64,000 nucleotides of DNA from Halictus rubicundus (GCF_050948215.1 NC_135163.1:1488001-1552000), one strand, 5' to 3'. Positions 13,101-21,929 are shown, counted from the stretch's first letter. A program made the numbers and translations. Notes: generated from the sequence alone by a model not told the origin.

Positions 13101-16100
13101 CGAACGAGGGGGCGACGCCGCCACCGGTGGGCCGTGTGTGCGTGTGCCCACGCGCGCGCGTGTGTGCAGGTGCCGCCGCGAAGTCGCGCACCAAAGAGTA
13201 ATTTCGTTAATGAGAATCGTTGGGGACAGGTACCGGAGATTTTCAAAGCGGCGCGGCGCCTCGTGTAATATTCGCCGCGATGCCCGAAACGGTCACCGAC
13301 GCGCAGCCCTTTGCTCTTAAACGGCCTACAGGCGATACGATTTATCCTACAACCGTACAACCATGTAGACAGGTGAATTTGATCTGGGTTAGGGTTAGGG
13401 GTTAATTTGGAGAGCAAAATCTGTAGTACGCTTGCAAGAAACATATATATTTGCGTGATGATCTCGGATACAAAGAGTGAGCTCGTGCGTGTGTTCTACT
13501 CGGCGGTCTATCAGAGAAGAGGGACCGGTACGACGAAACGCGAACGCGTAGTAGCATGCAGTATACAGTGAATTCTCGTTACGAGTCAGTTCCGCCGTTC
13601 TGGTGACTGACTCTTAGACGAAATCTGAGGTTCTCGTCGAGCATCGCATCAGGGCCCGCTCTAGGGGGGGGGGGGACAACCCGGGCATTTGCCCGGGGCG
13701 CCAAAATTTAGGGGCGCCATTTTGGCTTTGGCTGTAAGTGTGAGAAAAATAATGATGTTTTAAATATTCAATTAATCGAAAATTTCAGACTACCCTTGCC
13801 AGACAATTTTGCTAAAAAAAAAGGTCATTTTGTTCAGCGCGGTGCTTAGTGCTTAAAAGGGGCGGCAATTTGTTTTTTTGCCCGGGGCGTCGTAACCGCT
13901 AGAGCGGGCCCTGGTCGCATTTGAAATACACAGGGCACACTGGAAACCTAAGAGTCATATCTGTCTACAAGTCATAAAAGTCTATGACTACTAAGCGATA
14001 GTGACAAGAAGACTGAGAAAATGTCCGTTTCCGATACAATGTTGCACGGAGAAACGGACAGCGAAGCTCGAGAGCCGTCGCCACTGAGAAGTGTAACATA
14101 ACATGGTCAGATATCTCGGTGTGAGACCAGAAGACCACTACTAATCCAATTACAAAACTTCTTTATTTTTCGTTATTTTTTTATGAAACTTTCACCAACA
14201 TATTCGTGGCATTTTTCCGATTAAAATGAAACCAAATATGATATAATTCCGATAATATTTACTCGTGTAATGAGCGATGCAAGTTTCGAACGCAGAGAAG
14301 GATAGCGTATGGGAAAGAAAGAGACGCGGCCGCGGACACAGATCAAAGCCCGCGTGAGCGCAGGCCTTTAAATAAAAAATTTAACTTCTTTATTATTAAT
14401 TATGTTTTTACGAAATTTTCACCAATATGTTTGTGGCATTATTCTGATTAAAATGATACCAAACGCGATATAATTCGGATCACATGTACACTAATTTTCC
14501 GTTAATGTAATTGTAATGGGAAGTAACTTTCATCGTTCATTACATAAGTAAATATCATCGGAATTATATCATACTTGGTTTAATTTTAATCAGAAAAATG
14601 CCACGAATATGTTGGTGAAAGTTTCATAAAAAAATAACGAAAAATAAAGAAGTTTTGTAATTGGATTAGTAGTGGTCTTCTGGTCTCACACCGATATACT
14701 CGACGATGTTGTGGCGGCGACGGCTTTGGATCCTCACCGCGGTTGTGTGGATACTTCCATTGACTCCAAATTGTAAGGTTGGCACTGACTCGTAATGAGA
14801 ATTCACTGTATAGAGTTCTATGCTCATTGGAATATATTTACTAAGAACAGATGTCGCGATTACAATCAGTAACGGTAGATTCCTACAATGCTGCAAACGT
14901 GATGGACGACACCGTTGTATGTACTGTCCGTCAGCCAGAAGATAGCTAGTCAACGTGTTCACGTTTTCGCTGTATCTTGACTTGCTATTGGCAGAAGACG
15001 GTGACGGAGAACGACACCGGTCATGGTTAGGAATGGCGTCGAAAACCACTAACCGTGATTTATCACAGCGATCGCAGAATCCCGATCACGGTCGTGATTT
15101 TAACTTCATTCACGCCGTGATCGTGATTTTTAAGTTTTGTTGCGTGACCACGCGAACGCAGTTATGGTAGCGCTACTGTACCGTATGGTCGATTAATGGC
15201 GACGGAGAGAAATTTGAATATAAATTGTAATGTTCTGCTTCAAACCGTGAATCTCATATACATATAGTTTATGCGGGCGCGATAGCTTAGAATAGGCAAA
15301 GAAATAACGCGAGAGGAAGTTTTCACAAGTTCACAATATATATACAGCGTACATATACGGGGTGTTCGACCTGATAAAAGTTTATCATTTTTGTCTGTAA
15401 TATTTCTATTTTAAAACAGAACAACTTTTTTAAAATTGGACCAAATGATTTGATATTTTGTGACAAGTTAAAAGGAGTAGTTTACTAGATGACATGCAAA
15501 CATTTTTTGAAAAAATAAGTAAATAAAGGTCACGTTTAATCACTTCGTCGTCTGAGCCTCTAAAGAAGATTTAGGAAAAAAAGATATAGTTAAAGTATTA
15601 AGTACTCTTAAAATATTTCACTATTGTTCCGACATTATTTATGTATAAACATTGTTCTAGTGTTTTGTTTTTATATTACATATTTTTAATGTATTTTACA
15701 TAGTAAACAGTCTTGTTAATTTTTTTGTTTTTCCATTATTTGTGCCAAGTTTTTACGTATTTATATCCTATCTATATTATTTTGTAACAGAGTTATATTT
15801 ATGTTTTGTGGAATTAAGTATAAAAAATATTAAATTCCGCTCACGTTTACTATTTGTAATCATGAATTTATTCGTTATTCCTCATTGTTCCTCATTATTA
15901 GAATGAGGATCTTTATGCAAAATAAAAATTTTCTATCTAAATTGCGACAAACTGGAGTGGAATAAAAACTTGATTTCTTTCTTAATATGTTCAATGGGTT
16001 GAAAATAATATGACAGAAGCTTTGAATTTATCTAATGTTTTTACTGTTTTCAATTGCATCTACAAATAGTAGTAAATGCATAAAATCCGCAGTCTACTCA

Positions 16101-16808
16101 TTATTCCTTTACTTTATGCGATGTGATCGATGAAACTCAGCCAATCAGAAGCGATCACGAAAATCACGAATCACTGTGAAAAATCACCGTGATCGGGAAC
16201 GCACATGATCGAATCACGAGTGATCCAAAAGTAGCAGTTCATGCCATCCCTAGTCATGGTACGATGATTTCGCATCGTATGCAGGCCGTCTAAACTAAGC
16301 GAACATCGCATTTCGAATCAAGTCGACTGAAAAAGCACACAAGGGTTAAAAATAAATTGTTGCTATATTCTCCATCGGCGGTCAGGTTTAAAAATGACGT
16401 TGCTCACGGAATTACTTAATAAGGAATCTCTCGGAGCCCCGCCTTTGATTTTCGAGCACGCAAGCGTTTCGTTTAATGTCGCGCGTCTGTCGCGCGGTAC
16501 CTGTAGGGGCCGGTTCAAACGGAATCAGGTTGAATCGGTGGCAAACAGGATGGCGGTTTCCACACACGCGCATACTCCTCCGGGGATTAAAGGTCGCGAA
16601 AGCGATTAAAATCGTGAAAGTCTAAGGAGGTACTCACTGTGGAACCTTGTCCCTCTCGTCGACAGGATCTGATGCAGTCGCTGCAGAGTGTCTTTGGTGG
16701 TTTTCTCGTGTTTGTTACGTGCCCTCTCCTGCAATCTCACCTCCATGTCCGCGGAGCAACAGACCTCTCCGCCGCTCCTCACGCTGCCGCATATTTTCAG
16801 TTCCTTTG
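1..16808 (-). CDS. dlp: dally-like glypican (GPC4/6 type), partial multi-exon gene
   Basis: This is a heparan sulfate proteoglycan core protein. In the family, glypicans are GPI-anchored at the outer cell surface and bind Wnt/Wingless, Hedgehog and other morphogens through the cysteine-rich domain and the sugar chains. Seven exons join in phase to about 480 codons. The joined product carries the family landmarks in order: KIC and VCC cysteines, MFKKTYGMLYEQNS, YLECVG, RPFGDVP, CPSC, NVMKGCLA, LLGPFNIE, KISEAIMNFQ, CWNG, NPEV, AYNGQDVD, then an acidic Ser-Gly tract. NVMKGCLA and GPFNIE match the GPC4/6/dlp branch better than the GPC3/5/dally branch. Two parts are missing: the first coding exon (signal peptide), which should lie more than 47 kb upstream or was not recognised, and the C-terminal GPI signal, left of position 1. 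Introns are 0.5-9 kb and hold transposons. The family call is firm; choosing dlp over dally is an inference from motifs. Confidence 0.93.
766..1556 (+). mobile_element. TTAA-type (piggyBac-like) element, copy 1, in dlp intron
   Basis: The terminal inverted repeat reads GGGGGAACCTTGTGTA at the left and its complement at the right (1541-1556). The body is closely similar to 25073-25898, which has perfect TTAA flanks. Here the flanks read TCAA and GCAA, so the target duplication has decayed or the ends differ. It carries a short plus-strand ORF (863-1096) shared with the other copy. The class is inferred from the TTAA flanks of copy 2. Confidence 0.6.
863..1096 (+). CDS. small acidic ORF inside TTAA element (copy 1), unknown function
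   Basis: The ORF begins MIRDVLVRYFQNKVNGCIE and continues with a basic stretch (SRKEEKTAEVQLF) and an acidic cluster (EEEEDLL). The first 50 or so residues are nearly the same in the copy at 25145-25351, then the two diverge. Shared coding potential in two element copies could be a remnant of a transposase N-terminus, or chance conservation of young repeats. No family is recognised. Confidence 0.35.
   Translation: MIRDVLVRYFQNKVNGCIERSGSGSRALVGKARASRKEEKTAEVQLFEEEEDLLHDLDIAFLHDIQTRNVFFTLLKL
1776..1945 (-). CDS. dlp: dlp exon, C-terminal part of core protein
   Basis: The 170-nt exon enters with one base that completes Lys, and leaves in phase 1 at a GTAAAT donor (AC at 1774-1775). The acceptor is CT at 1946-1947. 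The product includes YIYPVSSNGETQSLNPEV, then RPTIVRDQVFALTTITNRL and SAYNGQDVDWIDT. These match the conserved NPEV and KL-NAYNGNDV blocks that close the folded glypican core before the Ser-Gly stalk. Confidence 0.93.
2211..2457. mobile_element. TTAA-flanked MITE, family with CCCTT(A/T)GCACTCGAA ends
   Basis: TTAA occurs at both edges (2211-2214 and 2454-2457), with ends near TTAACCCTTAGCACTCGAA and TTCGAGTGCAAAGGATTAA. The element is about 247 bp with no coding capacity. Relatives lie at 19549-19798 and 63045-63282. The TTAA target and short inverted ends indicate a piggyBac-mobilised non-autonomous element. Confidence 0.75.
2758..2796. repeat. (CGAAAA)n microsatellite
   Basis: This is a run of six-base CGAAAA units just outside a dlp donor site. 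It generates false Asn-Glu and Arg-Phe repeat ORFs on the two strands. Confidence 0.9.
2859..3273 (-). CDS. dlp: dlp exon, alpha-helical core with Arg-rich loop
   Basis: The 415-nt exon has its acceptor at 3274-3275 and its GTGAGT donor at 2857-2858. It encodes EAVDKVAERLLGPFNIEM, then ISEAIMNFQETGPDVSQRVF, GCGRP, a run of seven arginines followed by DDRE, then SLDKLVKEIRQRV, FWVYLPYQLC and ECWNGTHVD. WNGT is an N-glycosylation sequon. The Arg run sits in the loop between the two halves of the core, where some glypicans are cleaved by furin-type convertases. Cleavage here is an inference. Confidence 0.94.
3764..3851. repeat. two-unit tandem repeat plus TA microsatellite
   Basis: Two imperfect units of about 54 bp each contain TTCGA-AAGA-TCG and GGCAGGACATACCTG. 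A TA run follows at 3849-3870. This lies in the dlp intron 3274-4149. The rest of that intron (3300-3760) has no recognised element. Confidence 0.6.
4150..4318 (-). CDS. dlp: dlp exon, cysteine-rich domain
   Basis: The 169-nt exon has its acceptor CT at 4319-4320 and its donor AC at 4148-4149. It is entered in phase 0 and left in phase 1. It encodes LKPSTDCAAAFTRMTVCPSC, then GNVLACGDMCTNVMKGCLA and LDAEWNHFV. Six cysteines lie in the spacing of the glypican Frizzled-like cysteine-rich region. NVMKGCLA with EW-N-F is diagnostic for the GPC4/6/dlp group. Confidence 0.95.
4857..5105 (-). CDS. dlp: dlp exon, N-terminal core helices
   Basis: The 249-nt exon holds 83 whole codons (phase 0 at both ends), with acceptor CT at 5106-5107 and donor AC at 4855-4856. 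The product runs VNLNDAMDNFFNTLYLKMFT, then LNSQYNFDNKYLECVG, EMRPFGDVPQKLGVQIKRSF and FSQALTVAADILKNMQS. It aligns without gaps to the GPC6/dlp block between NVNLEE and the CRD. The ATG inside the open frame at the acceptor is intronic and not the true start. Confidence 0.95.
5190..6208 (-). mobile_element. hAT-derived element with 39-bp minisatellite, copy 1
   Basis: The element starts near TTATAACCAAAAAGAAAAAA and ends near AACTGTTATTTTTGG. It has the same architecture as 37009-38607, 46963-49865 and 63308-64000. Outer arms are built from 39-bp units containing GATAACTGTTATGAGCGATC, and the centre (about 5455-5770) is a minus-strand remnant of a hAT dimerisation domain. Exact ends are uncertain by about 15 bp, and no target duplication was found. 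Confidence 0.65.
7596..7738 (-). CDS. dlp: dlp exon, TYGMLYEQNS block
   Basis: The 143-nt exon is entered in phase 1 (two bases complete a codon, Asn with the preceding exon) and left in phase 0. The acceptor is at 7739-7740, after a T-rich tract on the minus strand, and the donor is at 7594-7595. It encodes FFKVLLADSKKSFHEMFKKT, then YGMLYEQNSYVFTDLFKELE and NYYAKGT, one of the most conserved glypican stretches. Confidence 0.95.
7739..10100. other. dlp intron segment without clear genes
   Basis: This stretch lies between dlp exons. It holds a one-sided CCGCAGTC MITE end near 7838-7853, and a diverged dispersed repeat around 8390-8520 (contains ATTGGACCATGCGACTTGA), related to 15400-15520 and 52440-52560. 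A short TTAGGGTTAGGGTTAAC motif lies near 8957. 9190-9900 is a GC-rich block with open frames on both strands but no recognisable protein. Confidence 0.5.
10110..10168. repeat. (TC)n microsatellite
   Basis: This is a nearly pure CT/TC run. It abuts an inverted-repeat element that starts at about 10172. Confidence 0.95.
10172..10386. mobile_element. MITE with long imperfect inverted repeats
   Basis: The left arm begins TAGGGTATGGGACCCAATTAC. The right arm ends with the near-complement of this, closing ACCCTAG. Further in, the arms pair again through AATATTAAAAAAGAGATAT. The element is about 215 bp with no coding capacity and could fold as a hairpin. The superfamily is not clear. Confidence 0.65.
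11248..11756. mobile_element. TTAA-flanked MITE with CCCATTTGCATCAT ends, host of a nested MITE
   Basis: The left end reads TTAACCCATTTGCATCAT and the right end ATGATGCAAATGGGTTAA, so the ends are perfectly inverted and include TTAA. Near the right end is a duplicated block (GATAGTGACCAGGAAAATT, then GCGTATATATACGC palindromes). A second TTAA element is inserted at 11318-11542. Confidence 0.8.
11318..11542. mobile_element. nested TTAA-flanked MITE, (C/T)ACTAGAACGACCG ends
   Basis: The left end is TTAATACTAGAACGACCG, and the right end is the complement of TTAACACTAGAACGACCG. The element is about 225 bp inside the MITE at 11248-11756. The body has GGTCAGTCAAAATGACTG-like motifs resembling the ends of the piggyBac derivative at 48132-49448. 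Confidence 0.78.
12040..12634 (+). pseudogene. 3' end of Tigger/pogo-like transposon with C-terminal transposase remnant
   Basis: The right end reads CAAAAACAGGTTTGACTG followed by TA. Read inward this is CAGTCAAACCTGTTTTTG, a typical Tigger/pogo terminus. Subterminal GCGGTCCCT-TCTACCGCA motifs repeat at about 12485 and 12598. Upstream, an ORF at 12040-12321 encodes a C-terminal tail rich in Thr/Ser/Asp and ending LDYDE, compatible with a pogo-type transposase tail. No catalytic core or left end was found, so the copy is 5' truncated. Family assignment rests mainly on the terminus. Confidence 0.55.
12650..13560. other. GC-rich dlp intron segment, no gene recognised
   Basis: This intronic segment includes a CG-rich block at 12830-13330 with GT/CG runs (about 13130-13170) and overlapping ORFs on both strands that resemble nothing known. 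A GGGTTAGGGTTAGGGG motif lies near 13386. A motif around CGAAATTTCATTGAAATC at about 12745 recurs near 10648. A 5' noncoding exon or enhancer could be hidden here, but nothing shows it. Confidence 0.35.
13650..13913. mobile_element. nested hAT-like MITE, CAGGGCCCGCTCTAG ends
   Basis: The ends CAGGGCCCGCTCTAG and CTAGAGCGGGCCCTG are perfect inverted repeats. Inside, GCCCGGGGCG occurs near both ends. The host sequence TCGCAT is repeated on both sides (13644-13649 and 13915-13920), and the same site is intact and single in the copy at 17190-17427. The CAGGG ends suggest hAT, but the visible duplication is six or seven bases, not a clean eight. Confidence 0.75.
14117..14693. mobile_element. nested element with about 150-bp inverted repeats
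   Basis: The left end starts CGGTGTGAGACCAGAAGACC, and the right end is its exact complement. The match runs inward about 150 bp, through TTCACCAACATATTCGTGGC. The centre holds a diverged extra copy of the arm (about 14385-14480). A related stretch occurs near 56880-57000. No transposase and no certain target duplication were seen, so the class is unknown. Confidence 0.72.
15170..16640. other. dlp intron segment with dispersed repeats
   Basis: 15358-15530 starts GGGGTGTTCGACCTGATAAA and belongs to a dispersed repeat also seen near 8400 and 52440. 15895-16101 is a TAGACTGCGG-type MITE: GGATCTTTATGCA at the left, TGCATAAAATCCGCAGTCTA at the right. Sequences at 15050-15140 and 16130-16230 share CGTGATCGTGATTTT-like motifs in inverted orientation, so a larger composite element may span about 15040-16255. 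Confidence 0.45.
16638..16808 (-). CDS. dlp: dlp exon, first CRD cysteines (most 5' exon recognised)
   Basis: The 171-nt exon has its acceptor AG after a pyrimidine tract (CT at 16809-16810) and its GTGAGT donor at 16636-16637. It encodes KELKICGSVRSGGEVCCSAD, then MEVRLQERARNKHEKTTKDT and LQRLHQILSTRGTRFH. The KIC and CC cysteines match the start of the mature CRD. Entry in phase 1 means an upstream exon must supply the signal peptide and the first C-TR-Y segment. I could not find that exon up to 64000. Confidence 0.9.
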
Positions 16809-17189
16809 CTGGAAAAACGAATGGAAAACGAGATTAAAACGAGCTCCACGCCGCGCCATGCCGCGCTGCACCGCCTCGGTTCTTTGCTCCACTACCTCGC
16901 GAGGGAAAATCAACCTTTGAATCTTTCCCCGACCAAGAATCTCAACGATCTCCTCTCTCCGCGTTTTCTTCTCTCCTTCCTTGAAACCAGTATAATACTT
17001 TTCACCATCCGACACGTTCACTTTTTTACTTTTGTCCTTGCTTTTGCTTAATATTATGCTGGTTTACCTCAAAGTTTAACGGGATCTGCTTGTGCAGCCG
17101 CGAGACGTTCGTTACTCGGTTTTCGGTCAGGTTTTAGAATTTCATTTGGATACAACATCTCGTTTGCCTAAAAATTATTATAGTCGATA

Positions 17190-17427
17190 CAGTGAATTCT
17201 CGTTACGAGTCAGTTGCGCCGTTCTGGTGACTGACTCTTAGACGAAATCTCAGGTTGTCGCCGAGCGTCGCATTTGAAATACACAGGGCACGCTGGAAAC
17301 CTAAGAGTCATATCCGTCTATAAGTAATGACTACTAAGCGATAGTGACAAGAAGACTGAGAAAATGTGGGTAGTTCCACTGACTCCAAATTGTAAGGTTG
17401 GCACTGACTCGTAATGAGAATTCACTG
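17190..17427. mobile_element. CAGTGAATTCTCG MITE, intact copy (238 bp)
   Basis: TA flanks at 17188-17189 and 17428-17429. The ends are CAGTGAATTCTCGTTACGAG and AATGAGAATTCACTG. Nearly identical to the arms of 13566-14808, it shows what an uninterrupted copy looks like and fixes the nested insertion sites in that copy. Confidence 0.85.
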
Positions 17428-17560
17428 TAGTATTCCGTAGAAAAAGACGTAGTAAATCATTTTCTTATATACAACAGAAATAACCGAAGAACGTGGGAGT
17501 ATTGCCTAATTTAAATTTTCATTCAATCAATATTTACTATTTTTTTCGCAATTCTTATCT

Positions 17561-17825
17561 TTAACCCTCAACGGACCAATGCCGCCACATACATAAGCGG
17601 CATGGCACTTTTACATACTGGGTCCGATGCCGCGTATATGTCAGCAAAAATCATTTTATTATTTTTATCACTCTTATCGTTGTCATATTTACATAATGAA
17701 CTATAAATATTTTCGTTCCTATACTTGATATAAAAATGTTGAGTCCACAGTTTCTCTTCGTATGAAAACTAACTTGGACCTGGTGGGAAATAAACTTGAA
17801 ATACTTCCGGACCGTTAAGGGTTAA
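17561..17825. mobile_element. TTAA-flanked MITE, CCCT(C/T)AACGGACC ends, copy 1
   Basis: The left end is TTAACCCTCAACGGACCAAT and the right end GGACCGTTAAGGGTTAA. An internal GCCGC-CAT/GCGGCATGGCAC palindrome is present. It is closely related to 20961-21218. Confidence 0.82.
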
Positions 17826-17829
17826 ATTT

Positions 17830-19325
17830 TTCATTTGCCTGCATACACGAATCGTTAACTTACTTTTCCAGTTCGACTGTACATCTAATATTTTTGGGGA
17901 GATTCGTGGGTTCGTTCCCCGTCGAAAACAAATAATAATATGAGTTTGTTCTTATTTTTCATTTATTCCGCATCGGGTGTGTTTTAGCTCCGGAGACCGT
18001 ATAAACCCGCCCATAAAATTTTCAAAGTTTCTCGAGGAGCGAGTTTTAAACCGGACGGGGTGGTCGGTCTGGCGTCTGCTTCCCCGAAGGAAACCCGAGA
18101 GGGGCGGTAACGTTTATTTGTTCTCGAACGAATTGTGATTACGCGAAACTCCGAGGCGGCGCAGCTTCCGTAATTTACGACAGATCCGGCTAATTCGATT
18201 CTCCTTCCACCGTTTTCTTTCATCCGTTCTCCGTCGTTTCCGGGAAGCCGCGCAAATGGCTTTCCCAGCTCGGCGTCGCATCGCGTCGCGTCGCGTCGAC
18301 GGTGGTGTTCGCGGCTCGCGATGATCTCGAAAAATTGATTCTCGCGTGGCCGACCACCGAACAAAGCCGCCGCCGTCGCCTCGTTCTCGTTCTCGTTCTC
18401 GTCGACGAAAATTCAATTTGCCCCGGCTAGATGAAAGTCTGCGAGGTCCTAGCCCACGGAATGGCGGGAAGTAACACGTTCTCGCGGAAAGATTAACCCA
18501 AAAATTAGGGGTTTTTCGCCACTTTTGAGTCCCTCGAATTTAGCTCTAATTTCTCCGTAAAGAAAAGAGTTTATGTCACGACATGAAACGGTGAAAATTT
18601 TCAACCGTGAAAGAGAGGACATCTCGAACTCGACGAACAAGAGGATCCGAGGACTGCGGGAGACAGCGCGACGGTTGCTTGATCCACTCGAGCGCGCTTA
18701 AAGAAGAAAACGATCGCTGGGACCGGCGACGAAACTTTCTCGAACCGCTCCGCTCCGCTCTGCTCTGCTCTGCTCCGCTTTGCTCTGCGCTGCTCACGTA
18801 AACGCAATCTACGGTAGTTTTGAGAATCGGCGGAGCGACAGCCAGTGTACACAAAGCCGAGGCCGGGGATCGGGAGTCGAGTTGTTTCCTTTCATTCACC
18901 GGAAATACATCTAACTTCGCCCCGTGCTATTTTCCAGACACTTTGCATCGGACAATGGGAAGAGAAAATGGAATTTCCTCGGGTGGATCGAGTAAAACCA
19001 ATCGAGCCAGATACATCGGCAAACCTGTCGCTCTCACGACCGAACGAATCGCGAATATTTACTTTCGATCGATCGTAAACATTTTTCTGAGCACGATGGG
19101 TCTAGGATGGATTCTGCGTTGTCTTACACAAGAGACGCTCGAGGCGGTGTTCGGGGGCTGCGAGCGAAACTTTGGGAGCTGCGAAAACGGGATTAGAGCC
19201 GAAAATAATTAACGAAGCGATTGAGATCGGACGGATCGCCAGATACAGTGTTTACTGTATCTGAAATTAAATAGCAAATTATAGGGAATATGGAGGAATT
19301 TCAGCACTTACGAAATTTGGATTAA
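17830..19325. other. intron segment, no gene recognised
   Basis: This is intronic or flanking DNA with a GC-rich block at 18050-18420 and a CTC(C/T)G pentamer array at 18745-18795. Several open frames on both strands are explained by GC content and simple repeats. I saw no splice-flanked signal-peptide ORF that would serve as the missing first dlp exon. Confidence 0.4.
18745..18795. repeat. CTC(C/T)G pentamer microsatellite
   Basis: Imperfect tandem CTCCG/CTCTG units on the plus strand produce false Ser-Gly-Ala-Glu-Gln repeats on the minus strand. Confidence 0.85.
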
Positions 19326-19329
19326 TCAG

Positions 19330-19811
19330 TTAACTGCGTTCGACGTGTATACACGTCAATCCAAAACTCTACTACGGCGCGGTTAACGTTAATGAATTGT
19401 TAATTTCTTATCGAATAAAAATGTAATTCTTTCTCATTTTGCTTTACTTTTTTCGTAAAATTTATAATAGCGGCATTTGGCCTGCGTTCGACGTGTATAC
19501 TCGTCATTGCTTGATTTTAATTCCGCGCACTGTGAGGGATTTTTAAAATTAACCCTTTGCACTCAAAGCTGTTATGACTCCAGAACGAAACATTTCTTCC
19601 GACCTAGAATATTTCCCTTCTATATATTTTTCTTTTCATGTTATACATACGAAAATGGTGCAATCTACTATCACAATACTAAAACGTTTAGTAATTTATT
19701 AAATACAAACAAATTTAATAATGTAAAAAATATTTTTAATAAAGATACAGCAATTTTTAGTGGCGCCTTACAGTCGCCATTCGAGTGCTGAGGGTTAAAC
19801 TCCGCAGTTAA
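19330..19811. mobile_element. TTAA-flanked MITE with AACTGCG ends, host of a nested MITE
   Basis: The left end is TTAACTGCG and the right end CGCAGTTAA. A motif GCGTTCGACGTGTATAC occurs twice (19337-19353 and 19483-19499). A second TTAA MITE is inserted near the right end at 19549-19798. The outer boundaries rest on short ends only. Confidence 0.6.
19549..19798. mobile_element. TTAA-flanked MITE, CCCTTTGCACTC family, copy 2
   Basis: The left end is TTAACCCTTTGCACTC and the right end CATTCGAGTGCTGAGGGTTAA. It is about 250 bp, related to 2211-2457 and 63045-63282, and nested in the TTAA element 19330-19811. Confidence 0.8.
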
Positions 19812-20960
19812 CTGGTTAAATTAACCCTCGTACATTCCCGAGGGTGAAAAGTTGTTTCTTTTCGCTTCTTTTCTAAACAGTGCAAAACATCTTATTTCTT
19901 TCTGTTTACGTAGTAAGATGTGCCCTTTAAGATGGCGACCCGAATGAAACATGACTTTGTCGATGTTATTACACGATGGTGGTAGTAAATCAAGTATGCC
20001 ACGCGAAAGGGAGAATCGAGACGAGACGTTGAAAGCAAAAGTATCAACAAACAAGACTTATGAACGGACTCGGACGCGGGGTGACATTTTCTGACCAAAG
20101 AACAACTTGTCTAAGAAAGTGTCTAAGAAAACAGGATTAGATCGGAAGGAAGCCGCTCAATTTAGTGGTGCGTCATGACAAGAGGGGTGGGGATGGGTCG
20201 ATAACAAAAGTTAAATTCAGGAGCCGCACCCCTGGTCGAAAAAAGGAATTATGAGAAACGAGGCCGTCGATCTAGACGCTACACGCGGTTCTTGCTACTT
20301 ACAATTAGTTACCGGCTTTCACCCCTTATCCGCCAATATTTCCCATAGCCGGCATGCTGTCTAAGCGAGCTAATTTCCAACCAATCGCAACTTCCCGTCA
20401 AACTGCCGTACCTCCGGCTCCGATTCGAGAGTCTGCCAGCCAGGCTCCCCTTTATTTCCATCCCCTCGCGGCTCGTTCTTCCTCAACTTTCAAACACGGC
20501 GTAAAAGTAATCCGTTTCCGCGGGATTGACCGTGTCGCCTGGGCTTTTCCCCCCCTGCCACCCCCAACTCCCATCCCTTTTCGTCTGTTTTCTCTTTTCC
20601 CGCAGCCACCCGTCCCGACATCGTCAGATCGATGCAAAGTATTAACGGGAAAAATATACGTTGTCGACCGATCGACCCGCTCGTGATTGCCCCCGCAAGT
20701 ACATAATAATAATAATAACCATTGACTCGACCGAAGTTCTTTAACGCTTAACCCCTTGCTGAGCAATTTTCTTCGCCGTTACAATGATCGGAACTTCTGA
20801 AAAGAAACAGGGTGAACATTTGTAACGCGTTTCCTAAGCTTGTAACGTGGTGAGAAACAAGTAGTATAGATTTATCATAGCCAGACGAAAAGTGTATTCG
20901 TACGCTCACTGATCAACTGATGAGTTTTTTTTCGTGAACTTTAAAGGTACGTTTCAAATA
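19812..20960. other. intron segment, nothing recognised
   Basis: Unique-looking DNA with a CT-rich, pyrimidine-biased stretch around 20530-20620 and a short AATAAT run near 20705. There is no credible coding exon or complete element. Confidence 0.4.
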
Positions 20961-21218
20961 TTAACCCTTAACGGACCAATGCTGCCGAATAAGCGGCATG
21001 GCACTTTTACTTACTGGGTCCAATGCCGCGTATATGGCGGCAAAAATCAAATTTAAATCATCTTGTTATCCTATTACTCTGAATGTATACTAATAAATTT
21101 TCACTAAAATATAAATATTTTCCTTTCCATACTTGATATAAAAATGTTGAGTCCAGAGTTTCTAGCTTGGACCTGGTGGGAAGTAAACTTGAAATACTTC
21201 CGAACCGTTAAGGGTTAA
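20961..21218. mobile_element. TTAA-flanked MITE, CCCTTAACGGACC ends, copy 2
   Basis: The left end is TTAACCCTTAACGGACC and the right end reads ACCGTTAAGGGTTAA. The body shares GCGGCATGGCACTTTTAC and CTTGGACCTGGTGGGAA with 17561-17825. Confidence 0.83.
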
Positions 21219-21929
21219 TTTAAATAGCAGAACAGTGATCGCCACGAACTCGTGATTTTCGTCCCACTTTTTTCGAAAAATCGACCACTGTGCGTTGTTT
21301 CCTCGCGCGAACCGAACGAACTTCAGATAAATTGCGCGAAAAATGGCGGGGCGGATGCAAAAAAAAAAAAAAAGGAAAAGGAAAACCAGACGCGAGGGAG
21401 GCGGATCGCGGAAGCTCGACGAGGCATTTGACGGACTACCATTGAAAGCCCCTTGCACCAGACAACGAGACACGACCCTCGTCGGCGGAGCTTTGCGACG
21501 CGCAAAGCCCGAAGAACATATATACACACGTATTCGCAGACAGTGACGCCGCGCGTCGCGACGCGCCGCGGTGCGCAGTTTGTTAGCGTCTTGACGTCGC
21601 TAAGACGCCGGGATTTCCGTCGCGACAAGCTTCCTTCCGTGTCGAGCTGCATTCACCAGCGACACCCCAGCGACAGGATACCGACCTGTTCTTCTTCCCC
21701 GCCCTGTTCGTGGTTGTCGTCTGCGGCCGTGGCAGGGTCGTTCAAGAGCCCAGCTAGCCAAAGAGTCCCGGGGAAAACGCGAGTGTCGCGATCCGATGAA
21801 TATCTCCGACCGATAACCGACGACAGAGGGAAGCAGGGACTCGCGTATACCGAAATATAAAATACCGATATGCGACTGCATATCATGCTCCAAATGGTTG
21901 CCACTATCGGTATGCGCTACTAAGCATTC

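Larger units (their letters stand above)
13566..14808. mobile_element. CAGTGAATTCTCG MITE (copy 1) carrying two nested elements
   Basis: TA-flanked inverted ends: the left starts CAGTGAATTCTCGTTACGAG and the right closes AATGAGAATTCACTG. The uninterrupted relative is at 17190-17427 (238 bp). This copy is expanded to over 1.2 kb by insertions at 13650-13913 and about 14118-14692. TA duplication and ends fit a mariner-type MITE. Confidence 0.82.
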
